A model generated the notes under the pieces. That model saw only the letters and a list, made by a program, of their open reading frames with translations, was not told the DNA's origin and searched no databases. Positions 1 to 9,300 of a DNA stretch of 64,000 nt are shown here, in pieces. The translations under genes were made by a program, and so were the position numbers. Source of the stretch: Mycolicibacterium komanii. GTDB lineage: Bacteria > Actinomycetota > Actinomycetes > Mycobacteriales > Mycobacteriaceae. The DNA lies in assembly GCF_001050035.1 (NCBI RefSeq), contig NZ_CVTA01000002.1, positions 132,660-196,659 of the forward strand, in the 5' to 3' direction. Numbering within the stretch: the stretch's first letter is position 1; each line of letters opens with the position of its first letter.

Positions 1-2549
1 CTCGCACCGTTGTCGGGCGGTCCCCCATCGCCGAAGGTGCTGGTGACGACCAGCACGTCGCGGGCCGCGACGAGGTCGGCGGGCGCCAGGTCGTCCATGT
101 TCACCAGGTGCGCGTTGTCGAGCCGTTCGGCCAGCCGCGTGGCGAAGTCCTCGGCGTTGCCTGTCTGCGACGCCCACAGGACGAGCGGCCCGTCGTCGAG
201 TTCCGGGCGCGCCGGCGCTTCGGACGTACGGTGGGCCTGCCCGGCCAGCAGACCGTTGATCCACTGCCGCACCTCGGTGGACACCGGCGCGGAGTCGGGT
301 AACAGCGGGACCTCCGACTGCGCCTCGGCCAGCCCGCTGAAAAAGCCCGACACATAAAGCGTTTCGTGATCGGTGAGCGTCGGGGAGGCGACGGGAGTCA
401 GCTTGACCGCGCAGACCTTGAACTCGGGCTGCAGTGAGTCGGGGTCGACGGCGTCGTTGGTCAACGCGTTGACCGTGAGGTTCTGGCCGTGGTCGTCGTT
501 CCAGTGGAACGGCACGAAACAGTTGCCCGGACGCACCCGATCGGTGACGGCGGCGGCCAGCACCGCCCGCCCGCGCCGCGTCGTGAGCTCAACGGGCCGC
601 CCGTCCTCGATCCCGAGCCTCAGCGCGTCCTCGGGGTGTATCTCGACGAAGGGGTCGCCGGTCAGCTTGTTGAGCGCATCGACCCGACCCGTCTTGGTCA
701 TGGTGTGCCACTGGTGTTGCAGCCGACCGGTGTTCAGGACCAGCGGGTACTCGTCGTCGGGCAGTTCCCGCGCGTCCATGTGCGGGCGGGCGTGGAAGAC
801 CGCCCGCCGCGACGGCGTCGCGAACGCCAGACGCGGCGCGTGCCCGTGCTCGTCGACGAAGTGATCCTGGCTGACGCCGTCGTTGAGGTAGCGGATCGGA
901 TGGCGATCGGACTCGTCGTCCGGCGGACACGGCCACTGCACCGGCGTTTCCCGCAGCCGCGCATAGCTGGCGCCGCGAAGGTCGTAGCCGGTCTTCGGGT
1001 TCCAGAAGCGCCGGATCTCCTCGAAGATCTGCTCGCTGCAGGTGTAGGCGAAGTGCTCGCCGAACCCCATGTGTGCTGCGACCTGACAGATCAGCTGCCA
1101 GTCGGGCCGGGCCTGGCCCGGCGCGGGGATCGACTGCTGGAGCAACGTCAGGTTGCGTTCGGAGTTCACCATCACCGCGTCGGCCTCCGCCCACATCGCG
1201 GCGGGCAGCACGATGTCGGCGTAGGCATTGGTGGCCGTGGCGCGGTAGGCATCCTGGGTGATGACGAGCTCGGCCGCTTGCAGCCCGTCGACCACGGTGG
1301 ATCGATTCGCCACCGTGGCAACGGGGTTCGTGCAGATGATCCAGCAGGCCTTGATGTCGCCGTCGGCGAGGCCGCGGAACATGTCCACGGTTCCCGGGCC
1401 GACGTCTGAGCGGATGGTCCCGGGCGGCAGACCCCACTGCCCCTCGACGAACGCGCGGTCCTCGGCCGAGGTGACCGAACGCTGCCCGGGCAATCCCGGT
1501 CCCATATAACCCATCTCGCGTCCACCCATGGCGTTGGGCTGGCCGGTCAGCGACATCGGTCCACTGCCCGGTCGGCAGATCGCCCCCGTCGCGAGATGCA
1601 GGTTGCAGATGGCGTTGGTGTTCCACGTTCCGTGGGTGCTCTGGTTGAGGCCCATCGTCCAGCAGCTCAGCCACTCCCCCGCGTCCGCGATCATCCGCGC
1701 GGCTAGCCGAATGTCGTCCTCCGCCAGACCGGTGAGCCGAGCGACCCGGTCCGGGGGGTAGTCGGCGAGGAACGCGGGCATCGTCTCCCAGCCCTCGGTG
1801 TGGGCGTCGATGAATTCGGGGTCGATGTCGCCGTTTTGGACGAGCAGGTGCAGCAGCCCGTTCAGCAGTGCCAGATCGGTGCCGGGTTTGATCTGCAGGA
1901 AGAGGCTGGCGCGTTCGGCGGTCGTGGTACGCCGGGGGTCGACGACGATCAGCTTGGCTCCCGCCTTGAGCCGGTCGGCCATCCGCAGGTACAGGATCGG
2001 ATGACAGTCGGCCATGTTCGAGCCGATGACGAAAAACAGGTCGGCGCAGTCGAAGTCGGCGTAGGACCCGGGAGGGCCGTCGGCGCCCAGCGACTGTTTG
2101 AAGCCTGTTCCGGCACTGGCCATGCAGAGACGGGAGTTCGACTCGATGTGCACGGTGCGCAGATACCCTTTGGCCAATTTGGTTGCGAGGTACTGCGCCT
2201 CGATCGACATCTGGCCCGATACGTAGAGCGCGACCGCGTCCGGGCCGTGCTCGTCGACGATGGCCCGCAGCCGCCGGCCCGCCTCGGCGACGGCGTCGTC
2301 GACCGGTGTGGGTAGCAGCTCCTCGCTGCGGCTGGGCCGCAGCATCGCCGAGGTCAACCGCCCGTCGTCGGCGCGCATGAGTTCGGCGTGGGTGGCGCCC
2401 TTGGTGCACAGCCTGCCGAAGTTCGCCGGATGTAACTTGTCCCCGGTGACCCGTGCGATGACCGGGTTGCCGGTCTCGCGGTCGGTGGCGGTGTGCACCT
2501 CGATACCGCAGCCCACGCCGCAGTACGAGCACGCCGTCCGAGTACCCAT
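1..2549 (-). CDS. Assimilatory nitrate reductase with C-terminal flavodoxin domain (3' end cut by window edge)
   Basis: Molybdopterin oxidoreductase that should reduce nitrate to nitrite in the cytoplasm for nitrogen assimilation. The first 849 codons lie in the window and the frame runs off the left edge without a stop. The N-terminus has the [4Fe-4S] cysteines C7, C10, C14 and C48. C142 lies in an SNSRLC motif and is the likely Mo ligand, as in NasA/NarB enzymes. After the molybdopterin domains the frame enters a flavodoxin-like FMN site (SQTGNAEDFA, then STFGDGG), so electrons probably arrive through a fused CysJ-like NADPH-flavin module whose rest lies outside the window. The ATG at 2549 is 5 bases after the narK stop, so the two genes form an operon. 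The fusion resembles proteins annotated as bifunctional nitrate reductase/sulfite reductase flavoprotein in mycobacteria. Confidence 0.88.
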   Translation of the reverse strand, partial: MGTRTACSYCGVGCGIEVHTATDRETGNPVIARVTGDKLHPANFGRLCTKGATHAELMRADDGRLTSAMLRPSRSEELLPTPVDDAVAEAGRRLRAIVDEHGPDAVALYVSGQMSIEAQYLATKLAKGYLRTVHIESNSRLCMASAGTGFKQSLGADGPPGSYADFDCADLFFVIGSNMADCHPILYLRMADRLKAGAKLIVVDPRRTTTAERASLFLQIKPGTDLALLNGLLHLLVQNGDIDPEFIDAHTEGWETMPAFLADYPPDRVARLTGLAEDDIRLAARMIADAGEWLSCWTMGLNQSTHGTWNTNAICNLHLATGAICRPGSGPMSLTGQPNAMGGREMGYMGPGLPGQRSVTSAEDRAFVEGQWGLPPGTIRSDVGPGTVDMFRGLADGDIKACWIICTNPVATVANRSTVVDGLQAAELVITQDAYRATATNAYADIVLPAAMWAEADAVMVNSERNLTLLQQSIPAPGQARPDWQLICQVAAHMGFGEHFAYTCSEQIFEEIRRFWNPKTGYDLRGASYARLRETPVQWPCPPDDESDRHPIRYLNDGVSQDHFVDEHGHAPRLAFATPSRRAVFHARPHMDARELPDDEYPLVLNTGRLQHQWHTMTKTGRVDALNKLTGDPFVEIHPEDALRLGIEDGRPVELTTRRGRAVLAAAVTDRVRPGNCFVPFHWNDDHGQNLTVNALTNDAVDPDSLQPEFKVCAVKLTPVASPTLTDHETLYVSGFFSGLAEAQSEVPLLPDSAPVSTEVRQWINGLLAGQAHRTSEAPARPELDDGPLVLWASQTGNAEDFATRLAERLDNAHLVNMDDLAPADLVAARDVLVVTSTFGDGGPPDNGA

Positions 2550-2554
2550 GGGCG

Positions 2555-3985
2555 TCAGGCGGGCACCGGTGCGGCGGCGCGGCCGATCTGCTCACCGGCG
2601 CCGGCCCGCGAGGTCTGCATGCGCAGGAACACGAACCAGGTGACGATCGCGCAGATCACGTAAAAGGCGAGGAACACCCAGAAGGCGTTGGTGGCGGACT
2701 TGGCGTCGCTGACGTACGACGCGCGCAGCACGACGTTGATGAACACGCCGCCGAGGGCGCCGGTCGCACCGGCGAAGCCGATCAGCGCGCCGGACATGCT
2801 GCGCGACCATGCGGCCTTGTCCTCACGGCTCCAGCCGTCGCGGCCCTGGGCTTTGGCCTCGAAGATCGACGGGATCATCTTGTACGTCGAACCGTTTCCG
2901 ATGCCCGAGAGGATGAACAGCAGGATGAAGCCGGCGACGTATGCGGCCATCTGCCCGCCAGTCGCTGCGCCCGCCATGCCGTCGTCGAGAACGCCTGCCG
3001 CGACCAGGATTCCGGCTGCGAAGATCATCGCGACGAAGGTGTAGAGCGTGATCCTGCCGCCGCCGACCTTGTCGGCCAGCTTGCCGCCGAACGGCCGCGA
3101 GATGGATCCGAGCAGCGGGCCGATGAAGGCGATCTGGGCGGCGTGTAGCGAGGCCTGCGCCGGGGTGTCGCCGCCGGCGAGGAAGTTGATCTGCAGCACC
3201 TGGCCGAAAGCGAACGAGAAGCCGATGAACGAGCCGAACGTGCCGATGTAGAGGAAGCTCATCACCCAGGAGTGCTTGAACCGCAACGCTTCTGCCATCG
3301 CACCGAGATTGGATCGCTGGTTGCCGAGGTTGTCCATGAACAGGGCCGCCCCGAGCGCCGCCAAAGCGACGAGGACGAGGTAGATGGCGCAGACGATTTC
3401 GGGGGCGGTGTTGCTCACCGTGGCGATCACCAGGAGTCCGACCAGCTGGATCACCGGCACGCCGATGTTGCCGCCGCCGGCGTTCAGCCCGAGCGCCCAG
3501 CCCTTGAGCCGCTGCGGGTAGAACGCGTTGATGTTGGTCATCGACGATGCGAAGTTGCCGCCGCCCACGCCGGACACCGCGGCCACGATCATGAACGTGG
3601 TGTAGGACGTGCCGGGGTTACTCATCGCCCACAGCGTGAGCACGGTCGGAATCAACAGCAGCAGGGCGCTGACGATGGTCCAGTTGCGCCCGCCGAAGCG
3701 CGCCGGGGCGATCGTGTACGGGATTCGCAGGATCGCCCCGATCAGGGTGGGGATCGCGACCAGGTAGAACTTGCCCGCAGGGTCGATGCCGTAGACGTCC
3801 TGGGGCATGAACAGCACCATCACCGACCAGATCGACCACACCGAGAATCCGACGTGTTCGGCGAAGATCGACCAGATCAGGTTCCGCTTGGCGATGTCTT
3901 TTCCGCCCGACTCCCACGCCTCGACGTCCTCGGCGTCCCAGTGTTCGATGGTGCGGCTGCGGCTCAAAGTCTTCACGGGCACCAC
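2555..3985 (-). CDS. narK: NarK-type nitrate/nitrite MFS transporter
   Basis: Major facilitator of the nitrate/nitrite porter family, 476 residues, in the cytoplasmic membrane, bringing nitrate in for the reductase encoded directly downstream. The family's nitrate signature is present twice: GGGNFASSMTNINAFYP near residue 145 and the Gly-rich segment NAGGGNIGV that follows, with a second glycine-rich helix (GIGNGSTYKMIP) in the C-terminal half. About twelve hydrophobic segments can be counted. The N-terminal tail (RSRTIEHWDAEDVEAWE) is typical of the longer NarK2/NarU-like actinobacterial proteins. Three GTG codons at 3985, 3982 and 3976 could each be the start and none has a clear Shine-Dalgarno. 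The longest is given. The leader holds two inverted repeats, listed separately. Confidence 0.93.
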   Translation of the reverse strand: MVPVKTLSRSRTIEHWDAEDVEAWESGGKDIAKRNLIWSIFAEHVGFSVWSIWSVMVLFMPQDVYGIDPAGKFYLVAIPTLIGAILRIPYTIAPARFGGRNWTIVSALLLLIPTVLTLWAMSNPGTSYTTFMIVAAVSGVGGGNFASSMTNINAFYPQRLKGWALGLNAGGGNIGVPVIQLVGLLVIATVSNTAPEIVCAIYLVLVALAALGAALFMDNLGNQRSNLGAMAEALRFKHSWVMSFLYIGTFGSFIGFSFAFGQVLQINFLAGGDTPAQASLHAAQIAFIGPLLGSISRPFGGKLADKVGGGRITLYTFVAMIFAAGILVAAGVLDDGMAGAATGGQMAAYVAGFILLFILSGIGNGSTYKMIPSIFEAKAQGRDGWSREDKAAWSRSMSGALIGFAGATGALGGVFINVVLRASYVSDAKSATNAFWVFLAFYVICAIVTWFVFLRMQTSRAGAGEQIGRAAAPVPA

Positions 3986-3994
3986 GATGGCGGG

Positions 3995-4036
3995 CGGCCA
4001 TTCCGTGGCCGTTGCACGTCCATGACCGAAAGGTCA
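3995..4036 (-). promoter_or_regulatory. Two inverted repeats in the narK leader
   Basis: Seen: CGGCCA (3995-4000), five bases, TGGCCG (4006-4011); and TGACC (4023-4027), GAAA, GGTCA (4032-4036). Both are perfect and lie within 52 bases upstream of the narK start. They could be operators for a nitrogen regulator or hairpins in the leader RNA. I could not match them to a GlnR consensus. The rest of the 3986-4121 gap shows nothing I can name. Confidence 0.35.
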
Positions 4037-4121
4037 ACACCCGCTCACATGGCTCCCGCGACCCTTTCCAATCGCCCGAAACGTGCCCGAAACAAATGTG
4101 GCGTTGGTTACTCCGGCTTGA

Positions 4122-5534
4122 TCAGAATGGCGCGCAGGCGGCTAGCCGATTCCTCGCGCGTTCGGCCTTGATTCGCGCGGCATGATCGGCGGCGCGGCTA
4201 CGCCGGCGCAGTGGCATCATCACCCCGCGGTCGTGGGCCGTCAGCGGCAAACCCGTCGGCGGTGGAAGGTCAGCGGTCGTCGTATCCCAGGTCGGGAAAA
4301 AGATTCTGCTGCCGGGTTGGGTGGTGTACTTCCTCCCGCTCGGTGAGGTCCAGATCACCGTACCGTCGGGCAGTTGGATGTCGTCCCATCCACCAAACGT
4401 CTTCATCAGATGGTGTTTTCGGCACAGGCACTTGAGATTTGACGCATGCGTGGTCCCGAACGGATACGGGATGGTGTGGTCGATGTCGCCACGATCGGCT
4501 GGCACGTTGCAACCAGGGGCCCGGCAGTGCAGATCTCGCATGCGTACGAACTGAGCCAACTCGGCCGACGGCCGGTACTGCGGCTCAGCCTTATCGCTGG
4601 GCAACGTGATCGGACGAATCTTCGCGCCACCTCGGATCAGTTGCGACAGCAGTGATGCCGGTACGACGTCCTCGCCGAGGATGAGCGCCGCGGGCGGCTT
4701 AGCCTTGGACTCGGCGGCTGTCGGCTGCCGCGATGCTACATCGACCGTCGATCGCTCTGCGAGGACATGGATGACGACATTCGACGATCTTGGCGCGTCA
4801 GCCGACGGACAGGTGTCGGACCCGCAGGCGCACGCGAGGCGGTCACTGCCCGCGAGAATTGCGCCGACCGCGTCCGATCGACGCTCTCCAGCGGTTCGCG
4901 GATCGTCATCGCACAGGGTCTGCACCATCTCGGCTATTCGACGTTTGAGAACAGCACCGTCCGTGGCCAGCAGGCGTCCCCACACCGACGTGGTTCCCGC
5001 CGGGTCATCGATGTCCCCGACCGAGAAGTCTCTGCTGCGCGTAGTTGATTCGCTGCGGCGCAACCCGTCCGGATCGTACCGCTCGACCCACGCATCGATT
5101 GCCCTCTCGAGCTTGTAATCGGACAGCCGACCCCACCTGATAGCGCCTTCCGCCAAGGCGGCGTCGATCAAAGCCAGCGCCTCGGCGTCGTCAACGAACT
5201 GTGTGCGCCACGTAAGTGCCGAAGCCACGCGGGAATTGATGGCGCCCTGCAGGTACAGCGCCGCGACGCGGGGAAGCCGGTCCCGAAGTGCGATCGCTAT
5301 GCGCATCTGTGCCGAGGCCCGCTTGTGGCCGACGGTCATAGCTGCCGCGACTTCGGCGGCGGCCGCGTCCCAGCCGTCGAATGCCGACCGGTCGTCATCG
5401 TCGACTCTGCGGCGGGCAAGTTCGGCAATCGCGGCGAGCCGATGGGCTCCCGCCCTTGCTTCGGCCCGCGTGCACTCCTCGATCGCAGCCACGACTGCGG
5501 CATCATCCGCCGTCGCAAACTCCGAGTCGAACAT
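4122..5534 (-). CDS. DUF222 / HNH endonuclease family protein (13E12-repeat type)
   Basis: Protein of 470 residues with an N-terminal DUF222 domain (helical, containing TVGHKRASAQM and an arginine/alanine-rich stretch) and a C-terminal HNH nuclease domain. The HNH core is visible as CRAPGC, then DIDH, then a conserved Asn in the ASNLKC segment, then CRKHH, so both zinc-binding cysteine pairs and the catalytic His are intact. This family is the 13E12 repeat family that occurs in many copies in mycobacterial genomes and is thought to be mobile or phage-linked; its substrate is not known. An open frame extends upstream to 5777, but the ATG at 5534 (MFDSEF) is where family similarity begins and it clears the neighbouring hydrolase gene by 40 bases. 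No terminal repeats or target duplication were recognised around it. Confidence 0.85.
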   Translation of the reverse strand: MFDSEFATADDAAVVAAIEECTRAEARAGAHRLAAIAELARRRVDDDDRSAFDGWDAAAAEVAAAMTVGHKRASAQMRIAIALRDRLPRVAALYLQGAINSRVASALTWRTQFVDDAEALALIDAALAEGAIRWGRLSDYKLERAIDAWVERYDPDGLRRSESTTRSRDFSVGDIDDPAGTTSVWGRLLATDGAVLKRRIAEMVQTLCDDDPRTAGERRSDAVGAILAGSDRLACACGSDTCPSADAPRSSNVVIHVLAERSTVDVASRQPTAAESKAKPPAALILGEDVVPASLLSQLIRGGAKIRPITLPSDKAEPQYRPSAELAQFVRMRDLHCRAPGCNVPADRGDIDHTIPYPFGTTHASNLKCLCRKHHLMKTFGGWDDIQLPDGTVIWTSPSGRKYTTQPGSRIFFPTWDTTTADLPPPTGLPLTAHDRGVMMPLRRRSRAADHAARIKAERARNRLAACAPF

Positions 5535-5574
5535 ACATTCGACTATGCCACGGGGGTATGACCAAGTCCAGCTG

Positions 5575-6321
5575 TCAGCCGACGGTCTCCCAGAAACTCG
5601 TGAGCACCTCAGCCCCGCGGGCCGGGTCCTGCACCATCCACCAGTGCCCCAACCCTTCGAGCACTTGCGTCCGAGCACCGGCCCGCTGCGCCGCGCGCCG
5701 ACGCATCTCGTCGGTCCCCACGTACCGATCCTCGGTGGCCAGGATCGACAGGCCCGGCCGGGAGGCGGCCTCTTCAAGTCCGCGCGCGGCCTCGGAGAGC
5801 ACCGGCTGCGCGGCCGAGCGGTACAGCGCGAGGATCGCGCGCCCCATCTCGGGCCCCTGCGCCGCGGCGAGTGATGCGGCGATGTCGGGAGGAAGGCCCA
5901 GCTCGGCCATCCGCGCCGCCCTGTCGTCGTCGGTTCCGCCCATCATGGTCTCGTTGAGTTCCTCGCCCGCTCCCGGCGTCTGCCACACCTGGGCCAGGTC
6001 GTGCCAGACATAGTCGGGATCGAACAGCCCGACGACGTCGCTCACCCATGTGCGCAGCAGGTCGGGCCGGTGCATCGCCACGTTGACGACGTGGCCGCCG
6101 CCCCAGTCGTGTCCGACGAGGTCGACCGGCTCGCCGAAGCGCTCCAGCTCGCGCTCGAGCCAGTCGCGGTAGTCGAGGTACGTCGCCGCGAAGTCGTCGG
6201 GCAGCGGTGCCCCGAATCCGGGCGGAGAGAGCCGTACCACGTCATCGCGGCCGAGCGCGTCGACCAAGGGACCCCAGATCGCATCCGTCTCCGGATTGCC
6301 GTGCACCAGAACGACTGTCAT
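5575..6321 (-). CDS. Alpha/beta-fold hydrolase, epoxide hydrolase/haloalkane dehalogenase-like
   Basis: Soluble alpha/beta hydrolase of 248 residues. The oxyanion segment HGNP is at residues 7-10. The nucleophile elbow GHDWGG puts an Asp (D72) where esterases have Ser, which is the hallmark of epoxide hydrolases and haloalkane dehalogenases. The catalytic His is probably H226 in EGLGHWW and the acid D198 in the ATEDRYVG segment. The substrate cannot be inferred. The family is very common in mycobacteria. It is transcribed in the same direction as the LuxR regulator upstream, with a 9-base gap, so the two are probably co-transcribed and the regulator may control it; that last point is inference. 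Confidence 0.85.
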   Translation of the reverse strand: MTVVLVHGNPETDAIWGPLVDALGRDDVVRLSPPGFGAPLPDDFAATYLDYRDWLERELERFGEPVDLVGHDWGGGHVVNVAMHRPDLLRTWVSDVVGLFDPDYVWHDLAQVWQTPGAGEELNETMMGGTDDDRAARMAELGLPPDIAASLAAAQGPEMGRAILALYRSAAQPVLSEAARGLEEAASRPGLSILATEDRYVGTDEMRRRAAQRAGARTQVLEGLGHWWMVQDPARGAEVLTSFWETVG

Positions 6322-6330
6322 ACCGCGATC

Positions 6331-9300
6331 CTAGGCGTGCCGCGCGGCTTCCTGGGCCAGCTGGACGCGCGACGTCAGTCCCAGCTTGGTGTAGACATGG
6401 GTCAAATGCGTCTGCACCGTCCGGTGTGACACGAAAAGTCTTGCGGCGATGTCCTTGTTGCCGAGCCCCTCGGCGACCAACCGGACCACGCCGAGCTCGG
6501 TCGGCGTCAACGAGGCCCATCCGCTCGACGGCCGCTTACGCTCACCGCGCCCACGCTGCGCGTACGCGACGGCCTCCTCGATCGACAGCGCGGTTCCTTC
6601 GTCCCACAACGTTTCGAAGTCGTTCCCGTCGAGGGACTCCCTGAGCAGCGAAACCGTTGCCGTGTACGTCGCGTCGTGCACCCGAAGCCTCACCAGCCCC
6701 GTGCGTTTGCGCATGGCGTCAGCGGCGCCGAGGAATCGAACCGCGTTGCGTTGATCACCGGCCGCACATGTCAACTCGCCCAGCACCTCGAACGCGTCGG
6801 GCGCGGCCTGATAGGTCCGATGGGCGGTCATGGTGTCGAGCGCCCGGCGCATATCCTCATCGGCCTGTGCCAGCTCACCCTGCGCCATCGCGACGCGTCC
6901 GCGGATCACCAGGGCCCGTGCCAAATGCCACCCATGCATGAGCGACACGTCGATGTCCGCGTACTCTCTGGCGGTCCGCAGATCACCTCTGGCGAGTTCG
7001 AGCTCTGCCAGCGGGTTGACGTTCGTTATTGCCGTTTCAGGCTGCGCATTGATGCGCTGCCACGCCAAATCACATGCCCGGGAGGCCCCTTGCAGATCGC
7101 CCTCTGCGAGAGCGGCATAAGCCAACGGCGCGTACGCCCATGGTTCGAGGTAAGGACCGACGATGGCTGCGGCTTCAATGGCCTCCTCGGCAAGACGTCG
7201 ACCCGCGGCGGGATCACCCGTCAGCGCATATACGTGCGCAAGACCGATACGTGCAAGTAGGCCATGCAAAACGTCTCCTGATGCGTCGGCCTCGGCGAGA
7301 AGTGTCTGCAATGACTCTGTGCCGTACTTCAGATCGCCGTGCTGGAAGGACCCCATCGCGGGGCCCCAATACTGGTTCATGCGTGACATGAACACGTCGC
7401 CGACCGCCTCGGCCAGCGACAGGCCCTCGTCGCCGGCCGCGCGGCCTGCCACCGGATCTCCCAGGAGGATCGCGATGAACGCCTTCCAACCGAGGATCTG
7501 GCAGAGCCGCCACCGATCGTCCAATCGCCGTGCCAATTCGAGGGCTTCGTCGATATACGGGTAGGCCGCCTGGGCATCGAATGCGGCCGCTCCTATGCAC
7601 GACACCAGCACGCGAAGTAACAGCGCTGGATCGTCGAGCTCTCTCGCCGTAGCCAGGGCATGATCGAGGTCATCCGTTCCGCCAACCGTGACCGCCCACG
7701 CGCGCAGCACCGCACGGTCGGCAATCGCACTGAGTCGGGCTATGACATCGGACGCCTCATCGAGTGCCGGATCGCCCAGCGCGGCGTTGAACCAGGACAA
7801 CCCTTCCTGTACCCGTCCGCGCATGAGCCACAGCGGTTGCAGCGAACTCGCAAGCCGCAGCGCCGTGTCGATGTCGTGCCGCTCGAGGCTCCAGGCGAAC
7901 GCCGAACGGAGGTTGTCGATTTCGATTTCCGCTTGCGCGATGAGGCGCCCGTACTCGGAACACCCCGGCGCCTCGAGTTGAGCGGTCATCGAGGTGTAGT
8001 GATCGCGGTGCCGGCCCCGCACGGTGTCGGCTTCGCCGGACTCGCCGAGTTTGTCCAAGGCGTACTGGCGGACCGTTTCCAACAATCGGTATCGCGCTCG
8101 CCCACTGGAGCTTTCGGCCAACACCAGCGACTTGTCCACCAGGAGCATCAGAAGGTCGAGCACCTGGAAGCGCTCGACCTCTCCGCCCGTGGCCACCGCT
8201 TGGGCGGCCTCGAGGTCGAAGTCCCCGGCGAACGCCGCCAACCGGCGGAAGACGACCCGCTCGGGCTCGGTCAGCATTTGATGCGACCAGTCCACGGACG
8301 CCTTGAGAGTCTGCTGACGGCGCACCGCTTTTCGTGATCCGCCCGTCAATAGGCGGAACCTGTCGTGCAGGCCGTCGAGGATCTCGCGCGCGGACAGGGC
8401 GCGGACCCGGGCGGCGGCCAGTTCGATCGCCAGCGGCATACCGTCCAGGCGCCTGCAGATCTCGCCGATGACCGCGAGTTCGTCGTCCGCGGGCGTGAAA
8501 TCCGACTGAACGTGGCGGGCGCGGTCGACGAAGAGCTCGACGGCCTCGTCGTCGATCGCCAGCGAGGCCACCCGCCAGACGAGCTCACCCTCCACGCCGA
8601 TCGGTTCGCGGCTGGTGGCCAGCAGCCGCAGCGCCGGACAGCGCTCCAAGAGGGTGGTGATCAGCTCGGCACTGACCTCGAGCAGGTGTTCGCAGTTGTC
8701 GAGCACCGCGAGACCCGCACGCGCGCCGATGAACTCGACGATGCTCTCCATCGTCGATCGGCCCGGTTGATCCGGTATCCCGAGCGCCCGCAGCACGGCG
8801 ACGGGCACGAGATCCGGGTCGCTGATCGGCGCCAGGTCCACGTACCAGACCGACGGCAAATCAGTGCGATCCGCGATCTGCACGGCCAGCCGCGTCTTGC
8901 CCACCCCGCCCGCACCGGTCAGCGTCACCAGCCGGTTTCCGGTCAGGAGCTCACCGATCTCGCCGATCTGCTCGCGGCGTCCGATGAATCGCGTCAGTTG
9001 CGCCGGCAGATCATGTCTCAGCGCGGCCTCGGCCGTACGCAAGGGCGGGAAGTCGTTGCGAATGTCGGGGTGACACAGCTGCACAACGCGTTCGGGCCGG
9101 GGCAGGTCCCGCAGCGGGTGCGAGCCGAGGTCGCTCAGCCACGCACCCTCGGGCAGATAGTCGACGACCATCGATTCGGTCGCACCCGTGAGCACCGTCT
9201 GGCCGCCGTGCGCGAGATCGCGTAGCCGCGCCGTGCGGTTGATGGTCGTCCCGATGTAGTTGCCCTCGTCGCGTAACTGGATCTCACCGGTATGCACGCC

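Noticed and set aside
589..2595. 668-codon open frame on the minus strand at the left edge
   Set aside because: It is frame-shifted relative to the nitrate reductase, whose true frame shows the Fe-S and molybdenum motifs and runs off the window edge.
4060..4121. GTAAC and GAAAC half-sites resembling a GlnR box upstream of narK
   Set aside because: The spacing between the half-sites (12 bases) does not fit the expected 6-base gap, so it was not listed as an operator.
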